DNA of 64,000 nt from Streptomyces glomeratus (GCF_021462825.1 NZ_JAKEEB010000014.1:1-64000); one strand, 5' to 3'. Counted from the stretch's first letter, positions 26,417 to 36,890 are shown. Translations and numbers: made by a program. Notes: generated from the letters alone by a model not told the origin.

Positions 26417-27414
26417 GTGTTGCGAGCCAGTTGCCGCCAGGAGCCACGCTTCGGCCGCATCATCGGGGTCGGGGGCTACCGACCGCAGCGGGTCGTGGAC
26501 AACGGCGAGATCTGCCGGTCCATCGACTCCAGCGAGGAGTGGATCGAGACCAGGTCGGGGATACGGCGCCGCCACTTCGCCACGCGCGAGGAGACGCACG
26601 CCGTGATGGGCGCCGCGGCGGCCGAGAAGGCCATCGCCGCGGCCGGCCTCGATCCGCTGGACATCGGCTGCGTCATCGTGGCCACCACGACCAACCTGGT
26701 GTCGCTGCCCGCGGTCGCGGTGGACGTCGCCCACCGGGTGGGCGCGCGCCGGGCGGGCGCATTCGACCTGAACGCCGCCTGCGCCGGTTTCTGCTACGGG
26801 GTCGGCACCGCCTCGGCGATGATCCGCAGCGGGGAGGCGGACCACGTCCTCGTGGTCGGAGCCGAGCGGCTGACCGATCTGGTGGACCCGACGGACCGGC
26901 AGATCGCCTTCCTGCTCGCCGACGGCGCCGGCGCCGTCGTGATCGGACCCTCCGAGGAGCCCGGGATCGGGCCGGTGGTCTGGGGGGCGGACGGCGACCA
27001 GATGGAGGCCGTGGTCATGACCCGCTCCTGGGGGGACTACCGGCACGACGCCGCGGGTCCGCCGCCGGTGATGAGGATGGACGGACGGCGGGTCTTCCGC
27101 TGGGCGGTGGACGAGATGGCCCAGACCGCCCGCGAGGCGATGAGGGCGGCCGGCGTGACCGTCGACGACCTCGCCGCGTTCATCCCGCACCAGGCCAACA
27201 TGCGTATCACCGAGGTCCTCGCCAAGGAACTGGGGCTGCCCGCCCATGTCGTGGTGGCCGACGACATCGTCACCACCGGCAACACCAGTTCCGCGTCCAT
27301 CCCGCTGGCCATGGAGCACATGCTCACCGGCGGCCAGGCCGCGAGCGGGGACCTCGCGCTGCTCATCGGCTTCGGCGCGGGCCTCACCTATGCGGCCCAA
27401 GTGGTGCGGCTGCC

Positions 27415-27418
<4 letters not shown>
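26417..27418 (+). CDS. Beta-ketoacyl-ACP synthase III (starter-unit KAS III)
   Basis: Condenses an acyl-CoA starter with malonyl-ACP. The 333-residue protein has the FabH catalytic triad Cys122 (NAACAGF), His258 (IPHQAN) and Asn289 (TGNTSSAS), plus SSEEWIETRSGIRRRHF. GTG 26417 follows GGGAGAGGAAAG. KAS III enzymes inside type II PKS clusters (R1128, benastatin pathways) install non-acetate starters; this one is coupled by ATGA to a B12 mutase, so its substrate is probably the mutase product or substrate. Confidence 0.92.
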
Positions 27419-29013
<1,595 letters not shown>

Positions 29014-29088
29014 CCGTGCCGGGCGGCGGCCGGAGCCGCCGCCCGGAGTCCTCCCACCACCGTCGCGCGGCGACCGAAGGAGAGCAAA

Positions 29089-29535
29089 GTGAGTCAAGTG
29101 GACCGCATTCGCGTCGTGATGGCCAAGCCCGGCCTCGACTCCCACTACCGCGGGACCATGGTCGTGAGCCGGTATCTGGTGCAGCAGGGCATGGAGGTCG
29201 TCTACGTCGGCAACCAGACGGCCGAACAGATCGTACGGGCCGTACTGGCCGAGGACGCGGACGTGCTGGGGCTGTCCAGCCTCTCGGGAAACCATCTGGC
29301 GACCGTGCCGCCGATCCTGGCCGGACTGCGATCCTCCGGCCTGGACGACGTCCTGGTGCTCCTTGGCGGAATTGTGCCGTCCGCTGATGCGGAGGTGTTG
29401 CGCGCGGCCGGTGTGCACGAGATCTTCGGACCGGGAAGTGAGCTGGTCACGATCGCGCGGACGATCAGGGAACGGGTCGCGCGGCGCGCGGCTCCGGTGG
29501 CTCCGGCCGTTACCGAAGGTATCGCGATGGCCTGA
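29089..29535 (+). CDS. B12-binding small subunit of acyl-CoA mutase
   Basis: A 148-residue cobalamin-binding protein. The base-off/His-on motif DSHYRG (17-22) supplies the cobalt ligand His19, followed by GLSSLSG (about 64-70) and the GG turn LLGGIVP. It starts at GTG 29089 with GAAGGAGAG upstream. It is the separate partner of the mutase large subunit, as in IcmAB. No cobalamin riboswitch or MeaB-type chaperone gene is visible nearby. Confidence 0.92.
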   Translation: MSQVDRIRVVMAKPGLDSHYRGTMVVSRYLVQQGMEVVYVGNQTAEQIVRAVLAEDADVLGLSSLSGNHLATVPPILAGLRSSGLDDVLVLLGGIVPSADAEVLRAAGVHEIFGPGSELVTIARTIRERVARRAAPVAPAVTEGIAMA

Positions 29536-29646
29536 GATGGCCTTTAGAACGCTTCCAGACAGCGGTGTTTCGATCGAGCTGCGTGGCCGGTCCAGATCGG
29601 CCGGGCGCCGGGATCGACGTGTACACCGACAGGAGGCACGGGCCAG

Positions 29647-30990
29647 ATGAAGGACCTCGGGGGACGAGCGAAGCGTGGCACCGGCGCGGTGGAGCCCTCG
29701 GGCACCACCGAGCCACGGCTGTTCATCTGGTCGGCGCCTGACGAGACAGGAGAAACGGTCCTCCGGGAGGAGCTCGCGACCTGGCTCCGGAAGACGCCGC
29801 CCGAGAAGTTCGGCGACACCGCGGACGCGACGGTCCGCCGCTTCGGAGGGGCCCGGACCTCGCACCACACCGTGCGCGGTGCGGTGGTGGCGCGGGACGC
29901 CGAAAGTGCGGTCGCCCTGCTGCGCTCGGGCCGCCCGGCGGTCCGCGCCCGCCGGAGCTCCGCGCCGCGCCCGGTCGCCCTCCTCTTCCCGGGTCACGGA
30001 TCCCAGCGGCCGCGCATGGGCGCCGGGTTGTACCGCCGGGACCCCGCCTTCACGGCGGCGATGGACGAGTTCTTCGCCGGCTACGAGGCCGCCGGGGGCA
30101 AGCCGCTGACCGAGGAGTGGCTCGCCGAGGAACCGAGCGCCTCCATCGACGCCGGGGAACTCGGCCAGCCCCTGCTGTACGCGGTCGGGCTCGCGCTGGC
30201 CCGGATGGTGGAGAGCTGGGGGCCGAGGCCGACGGCCGTGCTCGGGCACAGCGTCGGTGAACTGGTGGCGGCGACCGTCTCCGGTGTACTCCGCCCGGCC
30301 GACGGGGCGCGGCTGATGGCCGCGCGGTCCCACACCTACGCGCCCGTCCCGGCGGGCGGTCTGCTCGCCGTCGCCGCCTCCGTCGAGGAACTCGCCCCCT
30401 ACGCGGTCGAGGGGGTGAGCGTGGCCGTGGTCAACGGCCCCCGGCAGACGGTGCTGGGCGCCCCCGAGAGCCAACTGGCCGCGGTGGAGCGGAGGCTGCG
30501 CGCGGACGGCTACCTCGCGAGGCGCGCCCGCATTCCCCAGCCCTTCCACACACCGCACGCCCTGGTCGCGGCCGAGCTGTTCGAACCGGCCTTCGCCGAG
30601 GTCCGGTTGACGCCGCCCGTCGTTCCGCTGTACTCGTCGGCCACCGGGGCCCGGGTGAGCGAGGAGGAGGCGACCCGGCCGCGGTTCTGGGCGCGCCAGA
30701 TGTCCGACCCGGTGCTCTTCGGGCCGGCGCTCGACACCCTGCTCGCCGACGAGGAGCTTCTGCTGGTCGAGGCGGGTCCCGGCCGGGCCCTGACAACCCT
30801 GGCCCTGCGCCATTCCGCGGTCGCCCAGGGCCGCAGCGACGCGGTGGCCCTGCTGCCGGCGAGAGCGGACGCGACCGGGAGCGCGGACCGCGAGGAGGCG
30901 CTCTGGGCCGCGGCGCGGCTGTGGATCGAGGGACACTCCCTCGACTGGAGCGCGGTTAATGCCATGGCAAAATCCCGACGTCCCGTTTGA
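29647..30990 (+). CDS. Stand-alone acyltransferase with type I PKS KS-AT linker
   Basis: A 447-residue acyltransferase. The AT domain begins with LLFPGHGSQ (112-120) and has nucleophile Ser202 in GHSVGE, the carboxylate-binding Arg227 (MAARS) and catalytic His301. The specificity motif reads QPFH rather than HAFH (malonyl) or YASH (methylmalonyl). The first 105 residues resemble the linker between KS and AT of modular PKSs, so it looks derived from a type I PKS. With KAS III it could load or edit starters, as ZhuC does in R1128 biosynthesis. Last gene of the KAS III operon. Confidence 0.83.
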   Translation: MKDLGGRAKRGTGAVEPSGTTEPRLFIWSAPDETGETVLREELATWLRKTPPEKFGDTADATVRRFGGARTSHHTVRGAVVARDAESAVALLRSGRPAVRARRSSAPRPVALLFPGHGSQRPRMGAGLYRRDPAFTAAMDEFFAGYEAAGGKPLTEEWLAEEPSASIDAGELGQPLLYAVGLALARMVESWGPRPTAVLGHSVGELVAATVSGVLRPADGARLMAARSHTYAPVPAGGLLAVAASVEELAPYAVEGVSVAVVNGPRQTVLGAPESQLAAVERRLRADGYLARRARIPQPFHTPHALVAAELFEPAFAEVRLTPPVVPLYSSATGARVSEEEATRPRFWARQMSDPVLFGPALDTLLADEELLLVEAGPGRALTTLALRHSAVAQGRSDAVALLPARADATGSADREEALWAAARLWIEGHSLDWSAVNAMAKSRRPV

Positions 30991-31018
30991 AAGACTTCCT
31001 CCCTTTACTTAGGCCCTC

Positions 31019-31080
31019 TTGAGCTGTTGTTTTCCGTACGGATAGCCTGCGGAGTCAAATAACCGTAGTTACTCGACGGT
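31019..31080 (+). promoter_or_regulatory. Candidate promoter and operator of the SARP gene
   Basis: An AT-richer island in the 237-bp gap 30991-31227. TTGAGC (31019-31024) and TAGCCT (31043-31048) are 18 bp apart, and an inverted repeat ACCGT-N9-ACGGT follows at 31062-31080, near or just after the expected start point. The rest of the gap is a long untranslated leader of about 170 nt. Confidence 0.4.
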
Positions 31081-31227
31081 AGCGCTCATCTGTGCCGGCC
31101 TTTTCGTCAGGAAATATTGTTCAACGTTCATGAATCCCGTTACCGCTGCTGTGAACACGGCACAGTCCACGGATGTCGAGTGCGGCTCAGTGTCGGAAAT
31201 GGATCATCCAATCCGGATGGGGGAAAC

Positions 31228-32025
31228 ATGGAGTTCGCGGTGTTGGGCACGTTGATGGCCAGAGAAGGGAACGTCGATTGTACTCCCAGCGCACCCAAAC
31301 TGCGCAGAGTGCTGGCGACTCTGCTGCTGCGCGCCAACAAGCTGGTCCTCACGGAGACGCTGGCCGAGGAGCTGTGGCAGCACAACCCCCCGCCCACCGC
31401 GATGGCGACCCTCCAGACGTATGTCTATCAGTTGCGCAAATCCCTGGGGGCCGACGGTCGCGATCGGGAAGGAATGATTCGTACCCGAACGGACCCCTCC
31501 GGTTACGTACTGAACGTCGACCCCGAAAAAGTCGACCTGGTCCGCTTCCGCAGCCTGCTCGGCGAAGGCAGGCGCGCCCTGGAAGAGCATCGTCCGGAAA
31601 GGGCTTCCGATCTTCTCCACCGGGCTCTGTCCCTGTGGCAGGGGCCGGTTTTCGGAGGCGTGCGCAGCGGGCCGGTACTCGAAGGTCACGCCGCGTACCT
31701 GGAGGAGGAGCGGATGAACGCCCTGGAGCTGCGCATCGACGCCGACCTGCGGATCGGCCGGCACCGGGAACTCGTCTCCGAGCTGAAATCGCTCACCGTC
31801 ACCCATCCCCTCCACGAGTGGTTCCAGAGCCGATTAATGATCGCTCTGCATCTGTCGTCCCGGCGGGGCGAGGCCCTGGAGACCTTCCACCGCTACCGTC
31901 ACGTCCTCCAGGAGGAGCTGGGCCTTGAGCCCAACCACGAGATACAGCAGGTGCAAAGGGACATACTCAACTGCGAGCCGACGAGCTGGTACGGCATAGA
32001 CCGCGTGTACCCCTCCGTACGCTGA
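31228..32025 (+). CDS. SARP-family pathway activator with a TTA codon
   Basis: A 265-residue Streptomyces antibiotic regulatory protein. The N-terminal OmpR-like winged helix (about 1-95) has LRRVLATLLLRANKLVLTET and ATLQTYVYQLRKSLG; the rest is the bacterial transcriptional activation domain (ELRIDADLRIGRHRELVSEL, EETFHRYRHVL-like helices, EELGLEPNHEIQ). It should activate the cluster operons. A TTA leucine codon at residue 203 (31834-31836) makes translation depend on the bldA tRNA, tying expression to development. It is followed by a hairpin and a DUF6059-like gene often seen beside SARPs. Confidence 0.93.
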   Translation: MEFAVLGTLMAREGNVDCTPSAPKLRRVLATLLLRANKLVLTETLAEELWQHNPPPTAMATLQTYVYQLRKSLGADGRDREGMIRTRTDPSGYVLNVDPEKVDLVRFRSLLGEGRRALEEHRPERASDLLHRALSLWQGPVFGGVRSGPVLEGHAAYLEEERMNALELRIDADLRIGRHRELVSELKSLTVTHPLHEWFQSRLMIALHLSSRRGEALETFHRYRHVLQEELGLEPNHEIQQVQRDILNCEPTSWYGIDRVYPSVR

Positions 32026-32117
32026 TCCGCAGCACACCCGCTCACCCACGGTCCGCCGCAGCACGGCAACGTCCCCACGCCGCTCGTGCCTCGCACGACT
32101 AAGCCCACCCAAGACGC

Positions 32118-32149
32118 GAAGGCCCGCCGCCGCCGAGGCGCGGGCCTTC
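32118..32149. terminator. Hairpin between SARP and the convergent small gene
   Basis: 10-bp stem GAAGGCCCGC / GCGGGCCTTC at 32118-32127 and 32140-32149 with a 12-nt loop. Confidence 0.6.
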
Positions 32150-32168
32150 TGGCGTCCACGGCACCCGG

Positions 32169-32438
32169 TCAGAACCGTTCCACCAGACGCTCCCAGGCCC
32201 TGCGTTCGGCCTCGGTCAGCAGGGTGTCGGGCGGCGCAGCCCACGTCGGTGCGGGCGCCGGGCGGGGCGGAGTGCGGCGGTCGCGTCGCAGGCGGGCACC
32301 CTTGCCGATCAGCGCCGCGAGATGCGCCGGCGGCACCGCGCCGTGGTACGCCCCGAGCATGATCAGCCCGTCGACGGCGGTCCGCCACACGCTCCGCAGG
32401 GCGCGCAGCAGCCGGAGTGTGCCGGGGGTCGGGGGCAT
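32169..32438 (-). CDS. Small DUF6059-like protein
   Basis: An 89-residue basic protein: MPPTPGTLRLLRALRSVWR, then AVDGLIMLGAYHGAVPPAHL and a C-terminus rich in Pro/Arg ending ERRAWERLVERF. It resembles the small DUF6059 proteins that occur next to SARP genes in Streptomyces; function unknown. The amphipathic first 40 residues might associate with the membrane. Confidence 0.65.
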   Translation of the reverse strand: MPPTPGTLRLLRALRSVWRTAVDGLIMLGAYHGAVPPAHLAALIGKGARLRRDRRTPPRPAPAPTWAAPPDTLLTEAERRAWERLVERF

Positions 32439-32466
32439 GGCAGGTCCTCCGATGGACGTGCGGAAA

Positions 32467-32502
32467 CCGGGGCGGAGTGATGGTTCATCACCTCCGCCCC
32501 GG
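32467..32502 (-). terminator. Hairpin ending the tailoring operon
   Basis: CCGGGGCGGAG (32467-32477) pairs with CTCCGCCCCGG (32492-32502), extended inside by TGATG/CATCA. It lies 15 bp after the stop of the last minus-strand monooxygenase gene. Confidence 0.65.
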
Positions 32503-32516
32503 AAGGGGGTGAGTTC

Positions 32517-32822
32517 TCAGTACGACGCGCGGACCGCGTACATGTCCCAGGGGCGGCGCGTACGGTCCTGATAGGGCCGCAGACCCGCCGTCTGGTCCTT
32601 GTGGTCGGGCCCCTCGTCCCAGGCGTGGAAGGCCTCGAGGCTCTCCCACTCGCTCATCACCGCGAACGCGTCGTCCTCGATCAGCGAGTGCAGCAGCTCG
32701 TTGCCGAGCAGCCCCGGTGTGTCCGCCAGTGTCTTGCTGATCTCGTGGTACGCCCGCTCGATGACCTCCGGCCCTTCGGCGGGTGCCCGGCAGAACAGCA
32801 GGATGCGGATCCGGTCGCTCAC
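32517..32822 (-). CDS. ABM-domain monooxygenase
   Basis: A 101-residue protein with the antibiotic biosynthesis monooxygenase (dimeric ferredoxin-like) fold: RIRILLFCRAPAEGPEVIER, LIEDDAFAVMSEWESLEAFH and the ending PWDMYAVRASY. Cofactor-free enzymes of this kind (ActVA-orf6, TcmH, PdmH/I types) oxidise phenolic rings to quinones. GTG 32822 overlaps the stop of the preceding ABM gene (GTGA). Two adjacent ABM genes are typical of pentangular polyphenol clusters. Confidence 0.85.
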   Translation of the reverse strand: MSDRIRILLFCRAPAEGPEVIERAYHEISKTLADTPGLLGNELLHSLIEDDAFAVMSEWESLEAFHAWDEGPDHKDQTAGLRPYQDRTRRPWDMYAVRASY

Positions 32823-33145
32823 CCGGCCACCGCCCGCGGCTTGTCCAGCGCGTGCACCACGGTCATGGTCCACATGGCACCGCCCGAACGGTACGGGTGC
32901 AGCTTGGTGCGGTGCTCCAGGTGCTGGTCGCTCTGCTCGAACTCGCGGAAGCTCGGCTCGTCCACCCACTCGCTGAGGATGTAGTAGACGTGCTCGTCCT
33001 CGTCGCTCCTCATCAGCCACTGGCCCAGATTGGCGGGGTGCCCGGTGACCCCGGTCCCCACCTCCAGCCAGGTGTGCTCGAAATCCTTCTCCATGCCGGG
33101 CTTGATCTCGGCCCGCAGCAGGACGCGGAAGCTGCCGGACGCCAT
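32819..33145 (-). CDS. ABM-domain monooxygenase
   Basis: A 108-residue ABM-fold protein: SFRVLLRAEIKPGMEKDFEH, then YYILSEWVDEPSFREFEQSD and HRTKLHPYRSGG. It resembles TcmH/PdmI-type quinone-forming oxygenases. It starts at ATG 33145, 2 bp from the ketoreductase stop, and overlaps the second ABM gene. Together the pair may oxidise two positions of the aromatic skeleton or act as a heteromer. Confidence 0.86.
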   Translation of the reverse strand: MASGSFRVLLRAEIKPGMEKDFEHTWLEVGTGVTGHPANLGQWLMRSDEDEHVYYILSEWVDEPSFREFEQSDQHLEHRTKLHPYRSGGAMWTMTVVHALDKPRAVAG

Positions 33146-33147
33146 GG

Positions 33148-33897
33148 TCAGATCCCCCCGTCGACGTGGAGCGTCTCGCCGGTGACGTACGCCGACAGGT
33201 CGCTCGCCAGGAACAGCACGGCACCGGCGACCTCGTCGGGGCGGCCGAGCCGGCCCATGCCGGTCAGGCCCCGGTAGCGGGTCTGGACGCGCTCCAGCTC
33301 CTCCGGGGAGGCCTTCTCGAACTCCTCGGTCTCGATGACGCCGGGCGCCACCAGATTGACCCGGATGCCCTTCGGGCCCAGCTCCTTCATCAGCGACCGG
33401 GTCAGCCCGATCAGACCCGCCTTGGCCGCCGTGTAGTGGGCGCGCAGCGGGATGCCGACGACCGCGGCGCGCGAACCGACGGTGATGATCGAGGAGCCTT
33501 CCCTCAGCAGCGGCAGCGCCTTCTGGATCACCAGGAAGGGCGCGGTCAGGTTGGTGTCGATCACCCGCCGCCACTCGTCCAGCGGCAGCTCCGCGAAGGG
33601 GACATGGCTGATCACACCGGCGTTGTTGACCAACACGTCCAGGGCGCCGAGGCGCGCCTCCGTCTCGTCGACGAGCCGCGCCACGGCCTCCGGGTCGCTG
33701 ACGTCGGCCTTGAGGACATGGTGGTCGCCGCCGATGGCCGCGAGTTCCTTGACCAGGCCCTCGACCGCCTCGCTGTCGCTGCGGTAGCAGGTGACGACCT
33801 TGGCGCCGGCCCGGGCCAGCGCCAGGACGATGCCGCGGCCGATCCCGCGGGTGCCGCCGGTGACGAGCACCCTCTTTCCGGTCAGATCGACGTCCAT
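33148..33897 (-). CDS. SDR-family ketoreductase
   Basis: A 249-residue short-chain reductase (FabG-like). The NADPH motif TGGTRGIG is at 13-20, NNAG at 91-94 and the catalytic Ser142-Tyr155-Lys159 in VGSRAAVVG and HYTAAKAG. It ends SAYVTGETLHVDGGI. It is placed between ABM monooxygenases and an O-methyltransferase, the arrangement of the PdmG-type ketoreductases of pentangular pathways, so it probably reduces one carbonyl of the nascent polyketide. Confidence 0.9.
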   Translation of the reverse strand: MDVDLTGKRVLVTGGTRGIGRGIVLALARAGAKVVTCYRSDSEAVEGLVKELAAIGGDHHVLKADVSDPEAVARLVDETEARLGALDVLVNNAGVISHVPFAELPLDEWRRVIDTNLTAPFLVIQKALPLLREGSSIITVGSRAAVVGIPLRAHYTAAKAGLIGLTRSLMKELGPKGIRVNLVAPGVIETEEFEKASPEELERVQTRYRGLTGMGRLGRPDEVAGAVLFLASDLSAYVTGETLHVDGGI

Positions 33898-33965
33898 GGT
33901 GATGCCTTTCTCGTGATGGTCGGTGCGGGTCGGTGCGGGGTCGTCGGACGCCGTGCGGCGCCCGG

Positions 33966-35018
33966 TCACGGGACGGGACGGCACTCCAGGACCGTCCACC
34001 GGCCCTGGACGGGCTCGTTGACCAGGTCGAAGCCGGAGGCGGCGAGCAGCTCCCGCCACTCGGGCAGGGTCCGCTCGCGCCCGCCGAAGCGGAGCATCAT
34101 GTCGAGGTCGAGGAATTTCCCCTGGTCCCACTGGTTCGGCGGCGCCAGCACATGGTCGAGGACGATCAGCCGTGCCTCCGGCCGGTCGCCGATCGCGGCA
34201 CGGACGCCCCGCAGGATGCGTACGGCGTCCTCGGCACCCCAGTCGTGCAGGACCTGCTTGAGCAGATACGCGTCGCAGCCGGCCGGGAGCGGCCCGAAGA
34301 AGTCGCCGGCCACCACCTCGACCCGGTCGGCGACCCCCGCCTCGGCGAGGTGCTCGTGCGCCCCGGCGACGACGGAGGGCTGGTCGAACAGCAGACCGCG
34401 GGCCCCCGGCACGTTCTGCAGGACGGCACCCAGGAAGTAGCCCCGGCCGCCGCCGATGTCCGCGATGCTGGCGAAGCGTGTGAAGTCGTACTGCGACAGG
34501 AAGAGATGCGTGGTCGAGCGGCTCATCTGGGTCATCGCCCGGTCGAACAGGCCGCCCGCCTCGGGGTGCCCGGCGAGGTACTCGAAGAAGCCCTGCCCGA
34601 AGACGTGCTCGAACGACGGTTCCCCGGTGCGGACCGTGTGCAGGATGTCGCCGTACGGCAGGCGCACCGACTCGGCGCTGTTGTAGAGCACCAGATCCCG
34701 CACGCTGAACGGGATGTCGCTGCGCAGGCCGACCGTGAGGTCCGTCTCGGCGAAGCGCCGGCCGGGCTCCTCGGAGACCACCCCGAACGCCGACGCACAG
34801 CGCAGCACCCGGTACAGGGAGTCGGCATGGGTGCCGGTCTTCTCGGCGAGCCGCTCCACCTCCAGCGGCCCGTCGGCCAGATGGTCGGCTATACGCAGTT
34901 CCGCCAGCACGTACAGCACCTCGGAGACCCGCCGCCCATTGGTCAGCAGGACGAGCCGTACCGGTGCGGGCAGCGTCTCCGGGTCGGGAGGGCCGCCGGT
35001 CATGGGTGCCACGCTCAT
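33966..35018 (-). CDS. SAM-dependent O-methyltransferase
   Basis: A 350-residue class I methyltransferase of the aromatic polyketide (TcmO/DmpM/DnrK) group. The N-terminal dimerisation/winged-helix part (LVLLTNGRRVSEVLYVLAEL) is followed by the SAM motif ADIGGGRGYFLGAVL, the LLFDQPSVV strand and the catalytic-His region LLKQVLHDWGAEDAVRIL. It is the third gene of the minus-strand tailoring operon; the methylated hydroxyl cannot be predicted. Confidence 0.92.
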   Translation of the reverse strand: MSVAPMTGGPPDPETLPAPVRLVLLTNGRRVSEVLYVLAELRIADHLADGPLEVERLAEKTGTHADSLYRVLRCASAFGVVSEEPGRRFAETDLTVGLRSDIPFSVRDLVLYNSAESVRLPYGDILHTVRTGEPSFEHVFGQGFFEYLAGHPEAGGLFDRAMTQMSRSTTHLFLSQYDFTRFASIADIGGGRGYFLGAVLQNVPGARGLLFDQPSVVAGAHEHLAEAGVADRVEVVAGDFFGPLPAGCDAYLLKQVLHDWGAEDAVRILRGVRAAIGDRPEARLIVLDHVLAPPNQWDQGKFLDLDMMLRFGGRERTLPEWRELLAASGFDLVNEPVQGRWTVLECRPVP

Positions 35019-35078
35019 GGTGGATCAGCCCTTTCTGAAAGGCCGTTGGCGGACCCCGGGAGGTCCTTCGGGAGGGAA

Positions 35079-35546
35079 TCAGAGGAGGGTGCCGGTGACG
35101 ACGACGAGGACCGCGAGGGAGCACACCACCAGCGCGGTCCGCACCCGGTTCCAGTTGCTCCACCGCACCCGCGGGTCGAGCTGCTCCCAGTTCGCGGGCA
35201 GCCGGCCGGGATCGACCGTGGCGATCCACCGGTTGATCGGCACGTTCTTCGTCAGCGAGACGACGATCGCGCCGACCAGCAGCAACGCCGAGACCGTGAA
35301 CAGGGCGCTCGCGCGCGCCGTCGGCGCGACGATGGTCAGCACCACGTCGCACAGCAGCGCGGTGAGCATGCACGCCGGCATGAACGGATCGAACCGGGTC
35401 ACCATGAACTGGTGCGTGGGCACATACCGTTCCGTCGGCAGGGACAGCAGCAGCGGCGCCCCGCCCAGCACCGCGATCATCAGGCCGCCCGCCGCGAGGC
35501 CGTTGCCCATCAGCGCGAAGGGGAGCAGCACGCGTACGACGTCCAC
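35079..35546 (-). CDS. DUF1772 membrane protein (anthrone-oxygenase-like)
   Basis: A 155-residue membrane protein with four hydrophobic helices (near 8-30, 55-75, 83-103 and 135-153) and the conserved NVPINRW and NWNRVRT motifs. It is a paralogue of the protein at 25652, with which it shares the PTERYVxxH/PVDRYVEVH and DPFMP/DPMMP segments. Proposed anthrone oxygenases belong here. GTG 35546 lies 2 bp after the stop of the TcmI-like gene. Confidence 0.83.
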   Translation of the reverse strand: MDVVRVLLPFALMGNGLAAGGLMIAVLGGAPLLLSLPTERYVPTHQFMVTRFDPFMPACMLTALLCDVVLTIVAPTARASALFTVSALLLVGAIVVSLTKNVPINRWIATVDPGRLPANWEQLDPRVRWSNWNRVRTALVVCSLAVLVVVTGTLL

Positions 35547-35548
35547 GG

Positions 35549-35878
35549 TCAGTCCCGGCGCCAGGTGTAGAACGGCTGCGCCATCGCGTCCTTGGGCTCC
35601 GCCCAGGCCGGGTCGTAGGGGCGCATGTACTGGGCCAGCTTCTCGTGGATGTCCTGGTAGAGCGGGTGACTGCGGGCCTTGTACAGGTCCGGCTGGATGT
35701 CCTGGTCCGACTCCACGAGGTGGAAGTACAGATCGTGGAACCGGAACAGGGTGCGCCGCTTGGCGCCTATGAGGTGCGGCAGCTCCGACGCGTCCGACTC
35801 GGCGAATATCTTCGCCACCGCCGGGGCGTCGGCCGGGTCCATACGAGCGACGATGAGCGTCCGGTCGGTGTGTTCCAT
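35549..35878 (-). CDS. TcmI-type polyketide cyclase
   Basis: A 109-residue ferredoxin-fold cyclase: RTLIVARMDPADAPAVAKIF, DASELPHLIGAKRRTLFRFH, DLYFHLVESDQDI and the terminal YTWRR. This is the TcmI/WhiE-ORFVII family that closes a late ring in tetracenomycin and spore-pigment chains. First gene of the minus-strand tailoring operon TcmI-DUF1772-OMT-KR-ABM-ABM (to 32517). Confidence 0.92.
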   Translation of the reverse strand: MEHTDRTLIVARMDPADAPAVAKIFAESDASELPHLIGAKRRTLFRFHDLYFHLVESDQDIQPDLYKARSHPLYQDIHEKLAQYMRPYDPAWAEPKDAMAQPFYTWRRD

Positions 35879-36123
35879 GGGCGATCTCCCTTTCCAGGCC
35901 CGCGGCGTAGGGCGGCTACCGGTCCTCGGGGCGCCGTGGCGCGCGGGCCGTACGGTCAAGGCGCGAGGCCCGGCTGCGGTCGGGCGCCATCGTGGCAACG
36001 GGAAGTCCAAGGGTTCTCAAGAGCGTCTGAAGCGATTTCGCCCTTCAGCCGTTTCCGATCGGGCGTGGACCGGGTGACTGCACGATCCGTCACAGACAAG
36101 CCCACCGGCGGACAGGGAGCGTC

Positions 36124-36834
36124 ATGGCTTTCATCGCGATCAGCTACAGGGTCCGGACGGGCCACGAGGAGGAGATCGCCGACATCTTCTCCGAGCGGAA
36201 CTTCAAGCGGGTCGACTCCGCCCAGTACCGCGACGAACAGGGCCGGGCGGCCGGCCGGAACGTCTCCACCGGACTGTTCATCCGGGGCGAGTTCATGACC
36301 CGTGTGGTGCAGTTCGAGGGCGACCTGCGGCAGATCGGCCCGCACATGGGCGCCCAGGAGGGCGTGAAGGAGGCGGAGCGCCGGCTCTCGCCGTACCTCC
36401 AGGTGCCGCGCGACACACAGACCGTGGAAGGCTTCCGGGAGTACTTCCAGAACGCCCTGATGCAGTGCGTCTTCCAGGAGTCCCGCGCCGAGCGCTCGGC
36501 ACAGCTGGCCGCCTGGGCCTACCGCGTCACCCCCGGGCACGACGACGCACTCGGCGAGGTCTTCGAGAAGGCCCAGGGCACGCTCTTCGACGGGCCCGCC
36601 GGCCCGCTGCTGGCCTCGACCGCGTTCGTCAAGGACGACTATCTGGTGTGGGCCGTGCAGTACGACGGCGAACTCGACGCTGTGGTAAGCCAGTTGACCG
36701 GAAGCGGCGTGGCCGCGCAGACGGAGGAGGGCCTGCTGCCGTACCTCGCCGACCGGCGGGAGGCGACGGGGCCCGCGGGGTTCGGCGCCGCAACCATGCG
36801 GCGCCTGCAGATGCTCTCCGCCGACGTCTCATAA
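36124..36834 (+). CDS. SchA/CurD-like protein (WhiE ORFI type)
   Basis: A 236-residue protein made of two similar ferredoxin-like halves: IAISYRVRTGHEEEIADIF and QLAAWAYRVTPGHDDALGEV, each followed by a VVQFEGD / AVQYDGE strand. This is the SchA/CurD (WhiE ORFI) family found in spore-pigment and pentangular clusters; the role is probably cyclisation or oxidation, not settled. Divergent from the TcmI operon across a 245-bp promoter region. Confidence 0.88.
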   Translation: MAFIAISYRVRTGHEEEIADIFSERNFKRVDSAQYRDEQGRAAGRNVSTGLFIRGEFMTRVVQFEGDLRQIGPHMGAQEGVKEAERRLSPYLQVPRDTQTVEGFREYFQNALMQCVFQESRAERSAQLAAWAYRVTPGHDDALGEVFEKAQGTLFDGPAGPLLASTAFVKDDYLVWAVQYDGELDAVVSQLTGSGVAAQTEEGLLPYLADRREATGPAGFGAATMRRLQMLSADVS

Positions 36835-36858
36835 GGACCCGCGGACCGAGCGTCCCGA

Positions 36859-36890
36859 CCGCCCGTCGCACATACCCGTGCGACGGGCGG
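36859..36890. terminator. Bidirectional hairpin
   Basis: Perfect 13-bp stem CCGCCCGTCGCAC / GTGCGACGGGCGG with a 6-nt loop, between the convergent SchA-like and second amide-ligase genes. Confidence 0.75.
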
